In this document: positions 28,671 through 39,370 of the stretch, piece by piece
Numbering within the stretch: position 1 is the first letter of the stretch
Layout: the number at the start of each line of letters is the position of its first letter
Source of the DNA: Flavobacterium jumunjinense
GTDB taxonomy: Bacteria > Bacteroidota > Bacteroidia > Flavobacteriales > Flavobacteriaceae
Length of the DNA stretch: 64,000 nucleotides
NCBI RefSeq assembly: GCF_021650975.2
Contig: NZ_CP091285.1
Location: forward strand, 4,464,001-4,528,000
Direction: 5' to 3'
Made by a program: the position numbers and the translations under genes
The notes under the pieces: model-generated
What the model was told of the DNA's origin: nothing
The model's database searches: none
Seen by the model: the letters and a program-made list of their open reading frames with translations, nothing else

Positions 28671-31600
28671 TTGAAAAAGAAATTTAAAAAATATTTAAGA
28701 ATAACACTCTGGATAATAAGTTCAATTCTTGGACTTTTTTTTCTTTTAATTATTGCTTTACAAATTCCTTCTGTACAGAATTTTGTTAAAGATAAGGCTG
28801 TTAGCTATTTATCGAATAAAATACAAACAAATGTAGCTATAGGTTCTATTGAAATTGGATTACCCAAAAAAATAATCATTAACGATTTCTATTTTGAAGA
28901 TCAAACTGGTGATACTTTATTAGCTGGAAAAAAACTAGATGTTGATATTAGTCTTTTTAAATTAGTATCTAATTCCGTTGAAATTAATCATGTTTATTTA
29001 GAAGGAATAACAGCTAAAATCAACAAAAACAAAGATTCTCTTTTCAATTTTGATTATATTATTGAAGCTTTTGCTAATAAAAATGAGACTTCTACTTCTG
29101 AACCAATGGTTATCGATATTAACCAAATTAAAATTAAGAAAAGTAAATTCTATTACAAAGATGTTGTTAGTAAAAATGATTTAGATGTTACTATTAATTA
29201 TTTTGAAACAGAATTTAATACTTTTGACCTCAACAATTTAGCTTTTGATATTCCTAAAATTCAGCTAGACGGTTTGCAACTAAATTTGAATCAAGGTTTA
29301 GTTGAAACAACTACAAAAGTCAAAGAAAATATTAAAAATCAGACTAAAGCTAAAATTCTAGATCTAAAACTCAATGAAATAAACCTAACTAAAATAGCTG
29401 TTTCTTACAAAAATGAGACTGCAAAATTAAACACAAATATTGCATTTGAAAAACTAAAAACTACAGTTAAAAACATAGATCTGGAAAATCAAAAAATTGA
29501 AATAAACGATTTAATTCTTGATGATACTTATGGAAAATTAGCTTTAGGAAAACTTGATCAAAAAATAGTTGAAACGAAAAATGAAACAACTAACTCAAAT
29601 TGGAATCTAAGTGTAAATACAATTAGTTTTTCAAACATTAATTTAGATTACGATAACAATACCATTAAAGAAAACAAAAAGGGTTTAGATCCAAATCACT
29701 TATCTTTTACCCAATTAAATTTTAAAGCGAAAGATTTAACTTATGCTGCGACAAAGTCATCTGGTATTATAACTAGTTTCAACTTTTTAGAAAAAAATGG
29801 TTTTATTCTAAATAATTTAAGTACACAATTTGAATATGCAGAACAAAATGCTTTTCTTAAAAACTTAAACATTATTACTCCACAAACTCATTTAAAAAAT
29901 GAAAATATAGCCTTAAAATACACTTCTATAGCTTCATTAACAAAAAATCCAGAAAATATTCAGTTGCAAGCTAACTTTAGTAATAGTAGCATAGGTTTTA
30001 AAGACATTCTTTTATTAGTTCCAGATTTAGCAACTACTTCTCCATTTGATCAATATAAAAACAGTATTGTAAATTTTACAGCTAATGTAAATGGAAAATT
30101 GAGTAACCTTCAAATAAAAACGTTTAAAATATCAGGAATTGGTGCAACAAAAATAGATTTAAAAGGTTCCATTTTAGGTTTACCAAATGTAGACCAAACT
30201 TACATCGATTTAATAATTTCAACTATAGAAAGTACTTCAAAAGACATAGCTAATTTAATTCCCAAAGGATCAATACCAAATACAATAACATTACCAGAAC
30301 ATTTCATCGCTAATGGAAATTTTAAAGGCTATATCACTAATTTTGAGACGAAATTAAATTTAAAGAGTTCCTACGGAAATGCAATTGTTGACGCTTCATT
30401 AAATTTATCTAAACCTAATCATGAGGCATATAATATAATAACTTCTTTAGACCAATTTAATATTGGTAAATTAATTCAAAATAAAGATTTAGGAACGGTT
30501 TCTTTAAATACAACTATAAAAGGAAATTCCTTTGATCCTAAAAAAGCCGATGCGAAAATAGAAATGAAAATTCTTTCCGCAAATTACAATCAGTATAATT
30601 ACAATTCTATCATTTTGAATGGAACGATAAAAGAAGGTAATTTTAATGTATTTTCAAAAGCTACTGATCCTAATTTAACTTTCAATTTAAATACTTCTGG
30701 AGATTTTGGTAAAGAAACTCCAAAAGCCAAACTAAATTTAAAAATAGATTTAATAGATTTAAATAAACTCAACTTATATGCTAATGTCTTAAAATTAAAA
30801 GGAGATATTAATGCTGATTTTGAAACTCTTGATTTAGAAAACCTCAACGGAAATTTAAGTGCCACCAATTTCTTAGTCGCTCTAGAGCAGGAACAATTCC
30901 CAATTGACACCCTAACTTTAAGAGCTGTTTCTTCTGCTGAAAAAGATTCTATTATTTTAAAATCTCAGTTTGCAAATGCAACTATTAATGGAAACTATAA
31001 TTTAGCTACAATTAGTAATGCTCTCACAAATAGTCTTTCTAAATATTTAAATTCCAATTCCAATTCAGGTAATAAAATACCTTCCGAACCACAACACTTA
31101 ACTTTTGAAATCAATATAAAAGAAGAAGAAATTGTAAAGAAAATTGTTCCCAATTTAAAAGAGATGTCAGCCATTTCAATCAGTGGAAATTATAATTCTG
31201 CTAACGATTCAATAGTAGTTAATGCTTCTGTACCAAATTTAAACTATGCTGGAAACCAAATTACAGCAGGAAATTTTTCAATTGCTACCAAAAATGAAGC
31301 TTTAATATATAATTTAAATGTTGCCAAGATTCAAAACAATGATTTTATAGTTCCAAAGACAAAAATTTCTGGTAAAATTGAAAATAATCAAATCGATTAT
31401 CAAGTAAGTGTTATTGATTTAAAAGAAGTCGAAAAATATGCTGTTACTGGAAATTATTTGGTAAAAAACGAACTATCAGAGATTAATTTAAATCCAGAAA
31501 AATTAGTTCTAAACTACGAAAACTGGACTATTGCTCCAGACAATAGTATTTTAATGTCGCAAAATGGAATTAATATTAAAAATTTCAATCTTTCTAAAAA

Positions 31601-33629
31601 TCAAAATTCGATAATTATTCAATCTAAAAGTGACACTTTTTCAGCTCCAATAGAAGTCAATTTAAAAGATTTTAAATTACAATCCATTACAAATATTGTT
31701 AGTTCCAATTATGAATTTGGTGGAACAGTTACAGGAAATACTACAATTGAAAATTTAAATAAATCACCTCTTTTTATTGCTGATTTGGCTATTGAAAATT
31801 TTACTATAAAAAAGGATACTGTTGGTAACATTGCTTTAAAAATTGATAATAAAATAGCCAACACTTATACTGTTGATTTAGGATTAACAGGTAATGATAA
31901 TAAAGTAGAAGTTATTGGTGATTATAAAACTGGTTCAGAAATTTTGAATTTCAATATTAATTTACAAAAATTAAAAATGAGTTCGCTTCAAGCTTTCACT
32001 TTAGGCAATTTAAAAGATAGTGAAGGTTACTTAAATGGTAAGCTACAAGTTGCTGGAAAAGCTTCTAATCCTAATATTGATGGTAATATACAATTCAATC
32101 AAGTTGGTTTTAATTTAATTCCTTTAAATGCAAAATTTAAATTAATCAATGATAAAATTATATTTAATCACAATGAAATTGTATTCAATGATTTTAAATT
32201 AAAAGATGAAAACGATAATAATTTAAAAATTAATGGTACAATTAATAGCTCTGATTATTCCAATTTAGGATTTAACTTAAATATAGTAGCAGAAAACTTT
32301 AAAGCAGTTAATTCAGAAGCAAAAAACAATGACTTATTTTACGGACAATTGTACTTAGACAATTCAATTAATATAAAGGGAGATCTAAACAATCCTGTTG
32401 TTAATGGGAATATTAAAATTAATAAAGACACTAAGTTTACAATTGTTTTACCACAAGAAGATCCGTCAATAGCAGATAGAAAAGGGATTGTAGAATTTAT
32501 TGATCAAGACCAACCTGTTTTAATTACTGTTGAAGATCCAATGAAAAAAATTACAGAGACAAGCATAAAAGGAATTAATGCTTCTGTAAATATTGAAATT
32601 GATAAAGAAGCTGAAATTTCTATCATTATTGACAAAACTAATGGAGACTTTTTAAAACTAAAAGGAGAAGCTAAATTAAATGGAGGAATTGATGCTTCTG
32701 GGAAAACAACGTTAACAGGTAAATATGAATTTACAGACGGTTCTTATGAAATGAGCTTTAATCTAATTAAAAGGAAATTTGATATAAAACCAGGAAGTTA
32801 TATTTTATGGACAGGAGAACCAACTACAGCTAATGTTGAAATAACTGCCATTTACAAATCTGAAATTGCTCCTATTGATCTAGTAAATGATCAATTAGGA
32901 AACGTTTCGACAGAAACTAGAAACACTTACAAGCAAAAAATTCCATTTGAGACGCAATTAAAAATGACAGGTGAACTAATGACTCCAGAGATTAATTTTG
33001 ATATCGTATTACCAGATGGAAATAATGATGTTTCTACAGAAGTTATTAATACAACTAAAGCCAAATTAGAACAAATTAGACAACAAGATGATGTTTTAAA
33101 CAAACAAGTTTTTGCTGTTTTATTATTAAATAGATTTATAGGTGAAAATCCTTTTCAAAGTGAAAGCGGTGGTTTAAGTGCTACTAATTTAGCAAAACAA
33201 AGCGCTAGTCGAATTCTATCTGAACAATTAAATCAATTAGCAGGTGATTTAGTTAAAGGTTTTGAAATTGACTTTGATTTAGAAGCTTCTGAAGATTATT
33301 CTTCAGGTCAAAAACAAGATAGAACCGACTTAAATGTAGGCATTTCAAAAGAATTATTAGATGATCGTTTAAAAGTAACTGTTGGAAGTAGTTTTGGAAT
33401 TGAAGGTTCTCAAAATGAAAATGAACAAGCAAATAATATTGCTGGTGATGTTACTGCCGAATATTTGATAACTAAAGATGGTAGATATAAGTTAAAAGCG
33501 TATAGAAAGAATAATTATCAAGTAGCTTTACAAGGACAAGTAATTGAAACTGGAGTTGCTTTCATAATTACCATGAACTATGATAAATTTAAAGAACTAT
33601 TTCAGAAAAAAGCAACAAAAAAACAATAA
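28671..33629 (+). CDS. tamB: Translocation and assembly module protein TamB
   Basis: A 1652-aa protein anchored by one N-terminal helix (about 11-32), with a long periplasmic part of repeated beta-strand segments and the conserved C-terminal TamB (DUF490) domain. The latter includes FTDGSYEMSFNLIKRKFDIKPGSYILWTGEP and RFIGENPFQSESGG. TamB-like proteins span the periplasm and take part in outer-membrane assembly or lipid transport together with TamA. The start is a TTG at 28671, since no ATG precedes the anchor helix. The TamL partner starts 8 bp after its stop codon. Confidence 0.93.
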   Translation: MKKKFKKYLRITLWIISSILGLFFLLIIALQIPSVQNFVKDKAVSYLSNKIQTNVAIGSIEIGLPKKIIINDFYFEDQTGDTLLAGKKLDVDISLFKLVSNSVEINHVYLEGITAKINKNKDSLFNFDYIIEAFANKNETSTSEPMVIDINQIKIKKSKFYYKDVVSKNDLDVTINYFETEFNTFDLNNLAFDIPKIQLDGLQLNLNQGLVETTTKVKENIKNQTKAKILDLKLNEINLTKIAVSYKNETAKLNTNIAFEKLKTTVKNIDLENQKIEINDLILDDTYGKLALGKLDQKIVETKNETTNSNWNLSVNTISFSNINLDYDNNTIKENKKGLDPNHLSFTQLNFKAKDLTYAATKSSGIITSFNFLEKNGFILNNLSTQFEYAEQNAFLKNLNIITPQTHLKNENIALKYTSIASLTKNPENIQLQANFSNSSIGFKDILLLVPDLATTSPFDQYKNSIVNFTANVNGKLSNLQIKTFKISGIGATKIDLKGSILGLPNVDQTYIDLIISTIESTSKDIANLIPKGSIPNTITLPEHFIANGNFKGYITNFETKLNLKSSYGNAIVDASLNLSKPNHEAYNIITSLDQFNIGKLIQNKDLGTVSLNTTIKGNSFDPKKADAKIEMKILSANYNQYNYNSIILNGTIKEGNFNVFSKATDPNLTFNLNTSGDFGKETPKAKLNLKIDLIDLNKLNLYANVLKLKGDINADFETLDLENLNGNLSATNFLVALEQEQFPIDTLTLRAVSSAEKDSIILKSQFANATINGNYNLATISNALTNSLSKYLNSNSNSGNKIPSEPQHLTFEINIKEEEIVKKIVPNLKEMSAISISGNYNSANDSIVVNASVPNLNYAGNQITAGNFSIATKNEALIYNLNVAKIQNNDFIVPKTKISGKIENNQIDYQVSVIDLKEVEKYAVTGNYLVKNELSEINLNPEKLVLNYENWTIAPDNSILMSQNGINIKNFNLSKNQNSIIIQSKSDTFSAPIEVNLKDFKLQSITNIVSSNYEFGGTVTGNTTIENLNKSPLFIADLAIENFTIKKDTVGNIALKIDNKIANTYTVDLGLTGNDNKVEVIGDYKTGSEILNFNINLQKLKMSSLQAFTLGNLKDSEGYLNGKLQVAGKASNPNIDGNIQFNQVGFNLIPLNAKFKLINDKIIFNHNEIVFNDFKLKDENDNNLKINGTINSSDYSNLGFNLNIVAENFKAVNSEAKNNDLFYGQLYLDNSINIKGDLNNPVVNGNIKINKDTKFTIVLPQEDPSIADRKGIVEFIDQDQPVLITVEDPMKKITETSIKGINASVNIEIDKEAEISIIIDKTNGDFLKLKGEAKLNGGIDASGKTTLTGKYEFTDGSYEMSFNLIKRKFDIKPGSYILWTGEPTTANVEITAIYKSEIAPIDLVNDQLGNVSTETRNTYKQKIPFETQLKMTGELMTPEINFDIVLPDGNNDVSTEVINTTKAKLEQIRQQDDVLNKQVFAVLLLNRFIGENPFQSESGGLSATNLAKQSASRILSEQLNQLAGDLVKGFEIDFDLEASEDYSSGQKQDRTDLNVGISKELLDDRLKVTVGSSFGIEGSQNENEQANNIAGDVTAEYLITKDGRYKLKAYRKNNYQVALQGQVIETGVAFIITMNYDKFKELFQKKATKKQ

Positions 33630-33637
33630 AATTCTCT

Positions 33638-35923
33638 ATGAAAAAGCATTTGCTCCTTTATTTAGTTACAATTACTCTACTACTATTTTCTTGTAGTGGT
33701 ACTAAAAATATTCCTGAAGGTGATTTATTATATATTGGACATCAATTAGAGGTTAATGGAGAAAAAGTAACCAAATCGGAAAGAAAAAATATCGAAAACA
33801 ACTTAGATGGTTTAATTAGACCAAAACCAAATCGTTCAATTTTAGGTATGAGACCAGACATTTTCTTTTATAACCTTGCAGGAGATGTAAAAAAAGAAAA
33901 AGGTTTTAGACATTGGATCAAATATAAATTAGGAAGAAAACCCATTTTGTTTAGTGAAGTAGATTTATCATATAATAATAAAATTATTCAAAATTATACT
34001 GAAAACAAAGGCTTCTTCAATGTACAAACTATTTCAGACTCTACTAAAAGAGGTAAAAAAGGAATTGCAAAATATAAGGTAACATTAAATCATCAATACA
34101 AAATAAAACAAATTGTATATCCAGAAGATTCAACGACAATAGCCAAACAAATTACCAATTTAAAAAAAGATAGTTTTTTAAAAGTTGGTGAAGCTTATGA
34201 TTTAGATAAAATTAAAAATGAAAGAAATAGAATTGACACTAAACTAAAAGAGTTAGGATACTACTATTTCAATGAGAATTTTTTAATTACTAAAGTAGAC
34301 AGTACAGTAGGAAACCATGAAGTTGATGTTATTTTAGCTATAAAAAAAGACACTCCAGAAAAAGCCAAACAAGCTTTCAACATCAATTCAGTTTATGTTT
34401 ATTCTAATTTTAAAATTGATAATGACACTTTGAATATAAATCCTAATGCAACAACAAAATATGAAAATTTCACTATCATTGGTGATGAAAAACTTTTTAA
34501 GCCTGTTGTTTTTGAAAACACTTTATACTTTAAAAAAGGTGATTTATACAACAGAACAAATCATAACTTATCATTAAACAGAATTATTACTTTAGGTACA
34601 TTTAAGTTTGTAAAAAATCAATTTAAAGAAAGTGATACTATTGGTAATTATCTAGATGCTTATTATTATTTAACTCCATTACCTAAGAAATCCATTCGAT
34701 TAGAGGCTTTGGCCAAAAGTAATTCTGCAAATTATTCAGGAACAGAGCTAAATATTAACTGGAGTAATAGAAATACCTTTAAAGGAGCAGAATTATTGGC
34801 TTTATCTGTTTTTGGAGGGTTAGAAGTACAAGTTTCAGGTCAAAATAACGGTTTTAATGTATATCGATTTGGTGGAGAATCTAGCTTAACATGGCCAAGA
34901 TTTATTCTTCCTTTTAAAACACATACAGCTAGTGGTTATGTCCCTCGAACAAAAGCGATATTAAGTTACGAATATCAATTAAGATCAAAACTGTATTCTT
35001 TACAAACTTTTAAAAGTTCTTTTGGATATTTATGGAAAGAAAATGAAAGAAAAGAACACAATTTGAATGTTTTTGATATTACTTATACTACATCAAATGG
35101 AATTACTGATTTATATAAAGAACAAATAGCAGCAAATACTTCATTGGAAAAAGTGATTCAGAAACAGCTTATTTTTGGTCCAACCTATTCTTATACCTAT
35201 ACGAACTCAATGTTGACAAATAAAAAAAATACTTTTTATTTCAAAGGTGCTTTAGATTTATCAGCAAATGCAACCGGACTTTTATTAGGAGCCGATGATG
35301 TTACTAATCCTAAAACTATTTTAGGAGTTCCTTTTAGTCAGTTTTCAAAATTTGAAATCGACTTTAGACATTATTTGAATTTTAGTAAGGATACCAAATT
35401 AGCTAGTAGAATAATCATGGGAGTTGGCATTCCTTATGGCAATTCTAGTGAACTTCCTTTCATTAAACAATTCTTCATAGGAGGAACAAGTAGCATTAGG
35501 GCTTTTAGAGCACGATCTATTGGTCCTGGAACTTTCATTGATACAACAAATAATACTTTTTTACCAGATCAATCAGGAGATATAAAATTTGAATTTAATA
35601 CTGAATTAAGAACTAAAATTTATGATTTAGTAAAAGGAGCAGTCTTTGTTGATGGTGGAAATATATGGCTATTAAATGAAGACACTAATAAACCTGGAGC
35701 TACTTTTTCAAAGAACTTTATGAATCAACTAGCCATTGGAGCTGGTGTTGGACTACGTTTTGACTTCTCTTTTTTAGTTTTAAGAACTGATTTTGCTTTT
35801 CCTTTGAGAAAACCTTATTTACCTAAAGGAGAAGAATGGGTTATTGATGAGATTAATTTTGGAAATGGGAACTGGAGAAAAGAAAATTTAATATTCAATT
35901 TAGCAATTGGCTATCCTTTTTAA
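33638..35923 (+). CDS. tamL: TamA-like outer-membrane lipoprotein (TamL)
   Basis: A 761-aa BamA/TamA-superfamily protein. It has a lipoprotein signal (lipobox FSC, Cys19), POTRA-like domains (about 25-370, with KQAFNINSVYVYSNF), and a C-terminal 16-strand barrel domain. The barrel has the family signature FIGGTSSIRAFRARSIGPG, FVDGGNIW and a terminal Phe (NLAIGYPF). A lipidated TamA, called TamL, is the usual form in Bacteroidota and is paired with TamB, as here. The two genes are 8 bp apart. Confidence 0.92.
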   Translation: MKKHLLLYLVTITLLLFSCSGTKNIPEGDLLYIGHQLEVNGEKVTKSERKNIENNLDGLIRPKPNRSILGMRPDIFFYNLAGDVKKEKGFRHWIKYKLGRKPILFSEVDLSYNNKIIQNYTENKGFFNVQTISDSTKRGKKGIAKYKVTLNHQYKIKQIVYPEDSTTIAKQITNLKKDSFLKVGEAYDLDKIKNERNRIDTKLKELGYYYFNENFLITKVDSTVGNHEVDVILAIKKDTPEKAKQAFNINSVYVYSNFKIDNDTLNINPNATTKYENFTIIGDEKLFKPVVFENTLYFKKGDLYNRTNHNLSLNRIITLGTFKFVKNQFKESDTIGNYLDAYYYLTPLPKKSIRLEALAKSNSANYSGTELNINWSNRNTFKGAELLALSVFGGLEVQVSGQNNGFNVYRFGGESSLTWPRFILPFKTHTASGYVPRTKAILSYEYQLRSKLYSLQTFKSSFGYLWKENERKEHNLNVFDITYTTSNGITDLYKEQIAANTSLEKVIQKQLIFGPTYSYTYTNSMLTNKKNTFYFKGALDLSANATGLLLGADDVTNPKTILGVPFSQFSKFEIDFRHYLNFSKDTKLASRIIMGVGIPYGNSSELPFIKQFFIGGTSSIRAFRARSIGPGTFIDTTNNTFLPDQSGDIKFEFNTELRTKIYDLVKGAVFVDGGNIWLLNEDTNKPGATFSKNFMNQLAIGAGVGLRFDFSFLVLRTDFAFPLRKPYLPKGEEWVIDEINFGNGNWRKENLIFNLAIGYPF

Positions 35924-35980
35924 TAGTAATATTATAAGGAAATCTAAAAATTATATAAACATAAAAACCTCATTTATCGT

Positions 35981-35990
35981 TAAGTTTGAA
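35981..35990 (+). promoter_or_regulatory. -7-like element upstream of the AraC-type gene
   Basis: TAAGTTTGAA matches TAnnTTTG. TAAACA lies 19 bp before it (35956-35961), a weak echo of the shared motif. It is 135 bp from the GTG start, so this is only a possibility. Confidence 0.25.
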
Positions 35991-36124
35991 AACTATAATC
36001 AATTAATAAACGTGACTTATTTTTTAATCACTTATTAGTAAATACTAAGCTAAATTTTAAAAACATCAAAGTATTTTATTGAACCTATTATTATTACTTT
36101 TACTAAAATTCTAAAACAAAAACC

Positions 36125-36688
36125 GTGAAACTATTTTTAAAGCTTGATTCGAATATTCTAGCAAAAAAATTCTTAGAAGAAAAACTTAGTAGCTTCAATC
36201 TTAAGTTTGAAATTATTAATGCTTCAGAAATTTTATTTTTAGAAAATATACCAACAGAAACCTACGAACAGATTACGAACCTATTGGAAGAGTATGGTTT
36301 TGATATTATTGAAAATCAAAAAAACATATTGGTTCAAAAAATTAAAGATGCCATTATTGAAATGGTTTTTAGTGAAGATGCTCCAAATGTTAAAAGTTCT
36401 GTATATTTAGCAGAGAAATTAGATCACAGTTATGGTTATTTGTCTAACTTGTTTTCTGACGTTACATATACTTCTATAGAGAATTTTATTATTATTCAAA
36501 AAATAGAACGAACTAAGCATCTTATTATTAATGAAAATTTAAGCCTTACTGAGATTGCTTTTAAATTGAATTATTCTAGTGTAGCCCATTTAAGTACACA
36601 ATTTAAAAACACAACTGGAATTACTCCTTCCGCATTTCAAAGAATTATAAAAAAACGAAGAGAAATAGCAACAAAAGAACTTAATTAA
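36125..36688 (+). CDS. AraC-type transcriptional regulator with HMA-like N-terminal domain
   Basis: A 187-aa protein with a GTG start at 36125. The C-terminal half (about 85-180) is an AraC-type double helix-turn-helix: SSVYLAEKLDHSYGYLSNLF, LSLTEIAFKLNYSSVAHLSTQFKNTTGITPSAF. The first ~60 residues have the beta-alpha-beta pattern of a heavy-metal-associated (ferredoxin-like) domain, as in a Bacteroidota group of AraC regulators, but the CxxC pair is absent. It is followed after 6 bp by a single-domain receiver gene and then a histidine kinase, which suggests one signalling operon. Confidence 0.85.
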   Translation: MKLFLKLDSNILAKKFLEEKLSSFNLKFEIINASEILFLENIPTETYEQITNLLEEYGFDIIENQKNILVQKIKDAIIEMVFSEDAPNVKSSVYLAEKLDHSYGYLSNLFSDVTYTSIENFIIIQKIERTKHLIINENLSLTEIAFKLNYSSVAHLSTQFKNTTGITPSAFQRIIKKRREIATKELN

Positions 36689-36694
36689 AAAATT

Positions 36695-37141
36695 ATGCAA
36701 CAAGATTATATATTAATTACTTTGGCAGATGATGATGAAGATGACCGTTTGTTTTTTACAGATGCTTTCGACGAACTAAAAATTAATACAGTTGTTAACA
36801 CCTTCAAAAACGGAAAAGAATTACTCGATTTTTTAAATCATCCAGAGTCTGTTTTACCAAATATTATCTTCTTAGATTTAAATATGCCAATCTTAAACGG
36901 AATTGATTGCCTAAAAGAAATTAAGAAAAATGATAAATTCAATAATATTGCTATTGCTATCTATTCTACCTCTTCTTCGGAACAAGATGTAGAAAATACA
37001 TTTGTATTAGGTGCTAATATTTATATAAAAAAACCAAGCGATTTTAATACTTTAAAAAAGGTACTTTCAGATGTTGTTACAATCAATTGGCAATATCATA
37101 CTAGTGGACTAAATAAAGACAATTTTTTATTACGACTATAA
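36695..37141 (+). CDS. Single-domain response regulator
   Basis: A 148-aa receiver domain with no output domain. It has an acidic cluster DDDEDD near residue 12-17, phosphoacceptor D61 in FLDLNMP, the Thr/Ser of YSTSSS and Lys in IYIKKPSD. This is the type often placed beside PAS/CHASE histidine kinases in Bacteroidota. Its neighbours are the AraC-type regulator (6 bp) and the kinase (9 bp), so a phosphorelay among the three is likely. Confidence 0.93.
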   Translation: MQQDYILITLADDDEDDRLFFTDAFDELKINTVVNTFKNGKELLDFLNHPESVLPNIIFLDLNMPILNGIDCLKEIKKNDKFNNIAIAIYSTSSSEQDVENTFVLGANIYIKKPSDFNTLKKVLSDVVTINWQYHTSGLNKDNFLLRL

Positions 37142-37150
37142 TCTATCTTC

Positions 37151-39361
37151 ATGAAAGAAAATAAGTTCAAAACATCCAAACTTCATAAAATAATTTTCAC
37201 TATCAGTTTATTTGTAGTACTCTTCATTGGGGCTATTACCTACAAACATATTGAAAATGTTTCCGCTTCTTCTAAACTTCTAATGCATACTTATGAAGTA
37301 AATTTAGAGCTTGAACAATTATTTTCATACATTAAAGATTCAGAAAATAGTATGAGAGGCTATTTAATAACAGATGAAAATATTCATTTAAATGCCTATT
37401 TTACTGCAAATAGTAATATTAATCAATCCTTTGGAAAATTAAAAGAGTTAACAAGCGACAACAAACAACAGCAACAAAATCTAACAGATTTATATGAAAT
37501 TATAAAAATGCGATTAGATTATAATGGAGAATACTCTGATCCTACCATTAATATAAATATTGAAAAAAACAAAAAGTTTAAACGAAACTTCAACGAAAGC
37601 ACTAAGTTATTAATTGAAATTAGAGAGAAAATTAACAAAATGGTTGAATTAGAAGATTCTTATCTAAAAAAAAGAAACTCTAATTACAATGAACAAATAA
37701 GCCTAACACCACTTTTCACTGTAGGCATATTATTCATCACACTACTTTTAATTGTATATTCTTATTATAAAACCAATAGGGATTTAGAAAAGCTAAAAGA
37801 CATTAATCATAGTTTAAGTAAATCTTTTTTTCTAAACTCACAAGCTGAAATACTTTCTAAATTTGGTACTTGGGAATGGAATTTAATGAATCATATTACC
37901 ACTTATTCAGATAATTTTTACAGAATATTAGGCTGTGAACCAAATGCTTTTTCATCTACAAATGATAATTTCCTATCTTATGTTCATCCAGAAGATAAAA
38001 ACATTGTTTTAGAAATTATGGATCGTATTGTGAAAGAAGAAAATTTGCCTCCTTCTACTTTTAGAATAATTCGTACCGATGGAGAAATACGCTTTTTTAG
38101 AGCAACAGGTAAGCTATTTGGTGAAGAAACTGACCAAAAAGTAGTTTTAGGTGTTACGCATGATATTACAGATGAGATTAACAAAAACATACTTTTAAAA
38201 AATAATATTTCAGATTTAAAAACTGTAAATAACGAGCTTAAGATTTTTGATGAGTCGAGCAGACAAGCTGAAATCCTAGGTAATTATGGTAGTTGGGTTT
38301 TAAATTTTGAAAGTAACACGTTTATTTATTCTGATAATAAATTCAGATTAATGGGTTATGAACCAAAAGCTTTTGAGCCTTCAATAGAAAACCTATTGCT
38401 TCATGTTCATGAAGAGGATAAGCAAATTGTAATAGATGCCAATGAAAAGGCATTGCAAACTGGAGAAATTCCTACAATGAATTATAGAGTTATTAAAAAA
38501 GATGGAGAAATTAGACGTTTTAGAACCATTGCTAAATCATTCACAGACCTAAGTGGTGTAGAAAGTATGATTGGAACGACTCAAGATGTAACTGACGATT
38601 ATAATACAGGAAAACTACTTCAAGAGAGAAATTTAGAATTAGAACAAAATATTAATGAATTAAATGAATTTAATCATGTTGCGAGTCATGATTTACAAGA
38701 ACCACTTCGTAAAATTCAGACTTTCATTTCTAGATTGAAAGATAAAGAAAAAGAGAATTTATCCGATTTTGGAAAAGATTACTTATTAAGAATTGAAAAA
38801 GCTTCAGATAGAATGCGAATTTTAATTAATGATCTACTACAATATTCTAGAACGAATAGAAGTGATAAAAATTTTACTGATGTTGATCTAAACCAAGTAT
38901 TAGTTAATACTCTTATAGAGTTATCGCAAAACATAGAAGAAAAAAAAGCAATCATTAAAAATGAAACATTAGAAACGATACAAGGAGTCGATTTTCAAAT
39001 GCAACAACTTTTCACCAATCTTATTAGCAATTCTTTAAAATATTCGAAAGATTCTGAAGTACCACAAATAGAAATTAAATATACAAAAACCATTGCAAAA
39101 GACGAAGCCATCTTAAATGATTATTCGAATAGAATGTTTCATAAAATTAGTTTTACAGACAATGGAATTGGTTTTGAACAAGAAAATGCAGAAAAGATAT
39201 TCCTATTGTTCAATAGACTTCATGGAAAAACAGAATATCAAGGAACAGGAGTTGGTTTAGCCATTTGTAAAAAAATAATTGATAATCATAATGGTTATAT
39301 CTTCGCTACAAGTGAACCAAACATAGGAACTACTTTTACAATTTATATACCTCTAAGCTAA
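37151..39361 (+). CDS. CHASE3/PAS sensor histidine kinase
   Basis: A 736-aa membrane kinase. Helix 1 lies at about 11-31, then a CHASE3-like periplasmic domain (about 35-175, with SENSMRGYLITDE) and helix 2 at about 180-205. Two PAS domains follow (about 230-345 and 370-485; FGTWEWNLMNH and YGSWVLNFESN). The HisKA segment NHVASHDLQEPLRKIQTF carries the phospho-His, and the HATPase_c has N-box NLISNSLKYS, DNGIGF and GTGVGLAICKKII. This is a complete enzyme. The downstream receiver is probably the small protein at 36695-37141. Confidence 0.95.
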   Translation: MKENKFKTSKLHKIIFTISLFVVLFIGAITYKHIENVSASSKLLMHTYEVNLELEQLFSYIKDSENSMRGYLITDENIHLNAYFTANSNINQSFGKLKELTSDNKQQQQNLTDLYEIIKMRLDYNGEYSDPTININIEKNKKFKRNFNESTKLLIEIREKINKMVELEDSYLKKRNSNYNEQISLTPLFTVGILFITLLLIVYSYYKTNRDLEKLKDINHSLSKSFFLNSQAEILSKFGTWEWNLMNHITTYSDNFYRILGCEPNAFSSTNDNFLSYVHPEDKNIVLEIMDRIVKEENLPPSTFRIIRTDGEIRFFRATGKLFGEETDQKVVLGVTHDITDEINKNILLKNNISDLKTVNNELKIFDESSRQAEILGNYGSWVLNFESNTFIYSDNKFRLMGYEPKAFEPSIENLLLHVHEEDKQIVIDANEKALQTGEIPTMNYRVIKKDGEIRRFRTIAKSFTDLSGVESMIGTTQDVTDDYNTGKLLQERNLELEQNINELNEFNHVASHDLQEPLRKIQTFISRLKDKEKENLSDFGKDYLLRIEKASDRMRILINDLLQYSRTNRSDKNFTDVDLNQVLVNTLIELSQNIEEKKAIIKNETLETIQGVDFQMQQLFTNLISNSLKYSKDSEVPQIEIKYTKTIAKDEAILNDYSNRMFHKISFTDNGIGFEQENAEKIFLLFNRLHGKTEYQGTGVGLAICKKIIDNHNGYIFATSEPNIGTTFTIYIPLS

Positions 39362-39370
39362 AAACCGATT

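Noticed and set aside
28660..28673. AAACTTTG as a -7 box of tamB
   Set aside because: It overlaps the TTG start codon, so a transcript from it would not contain the start.
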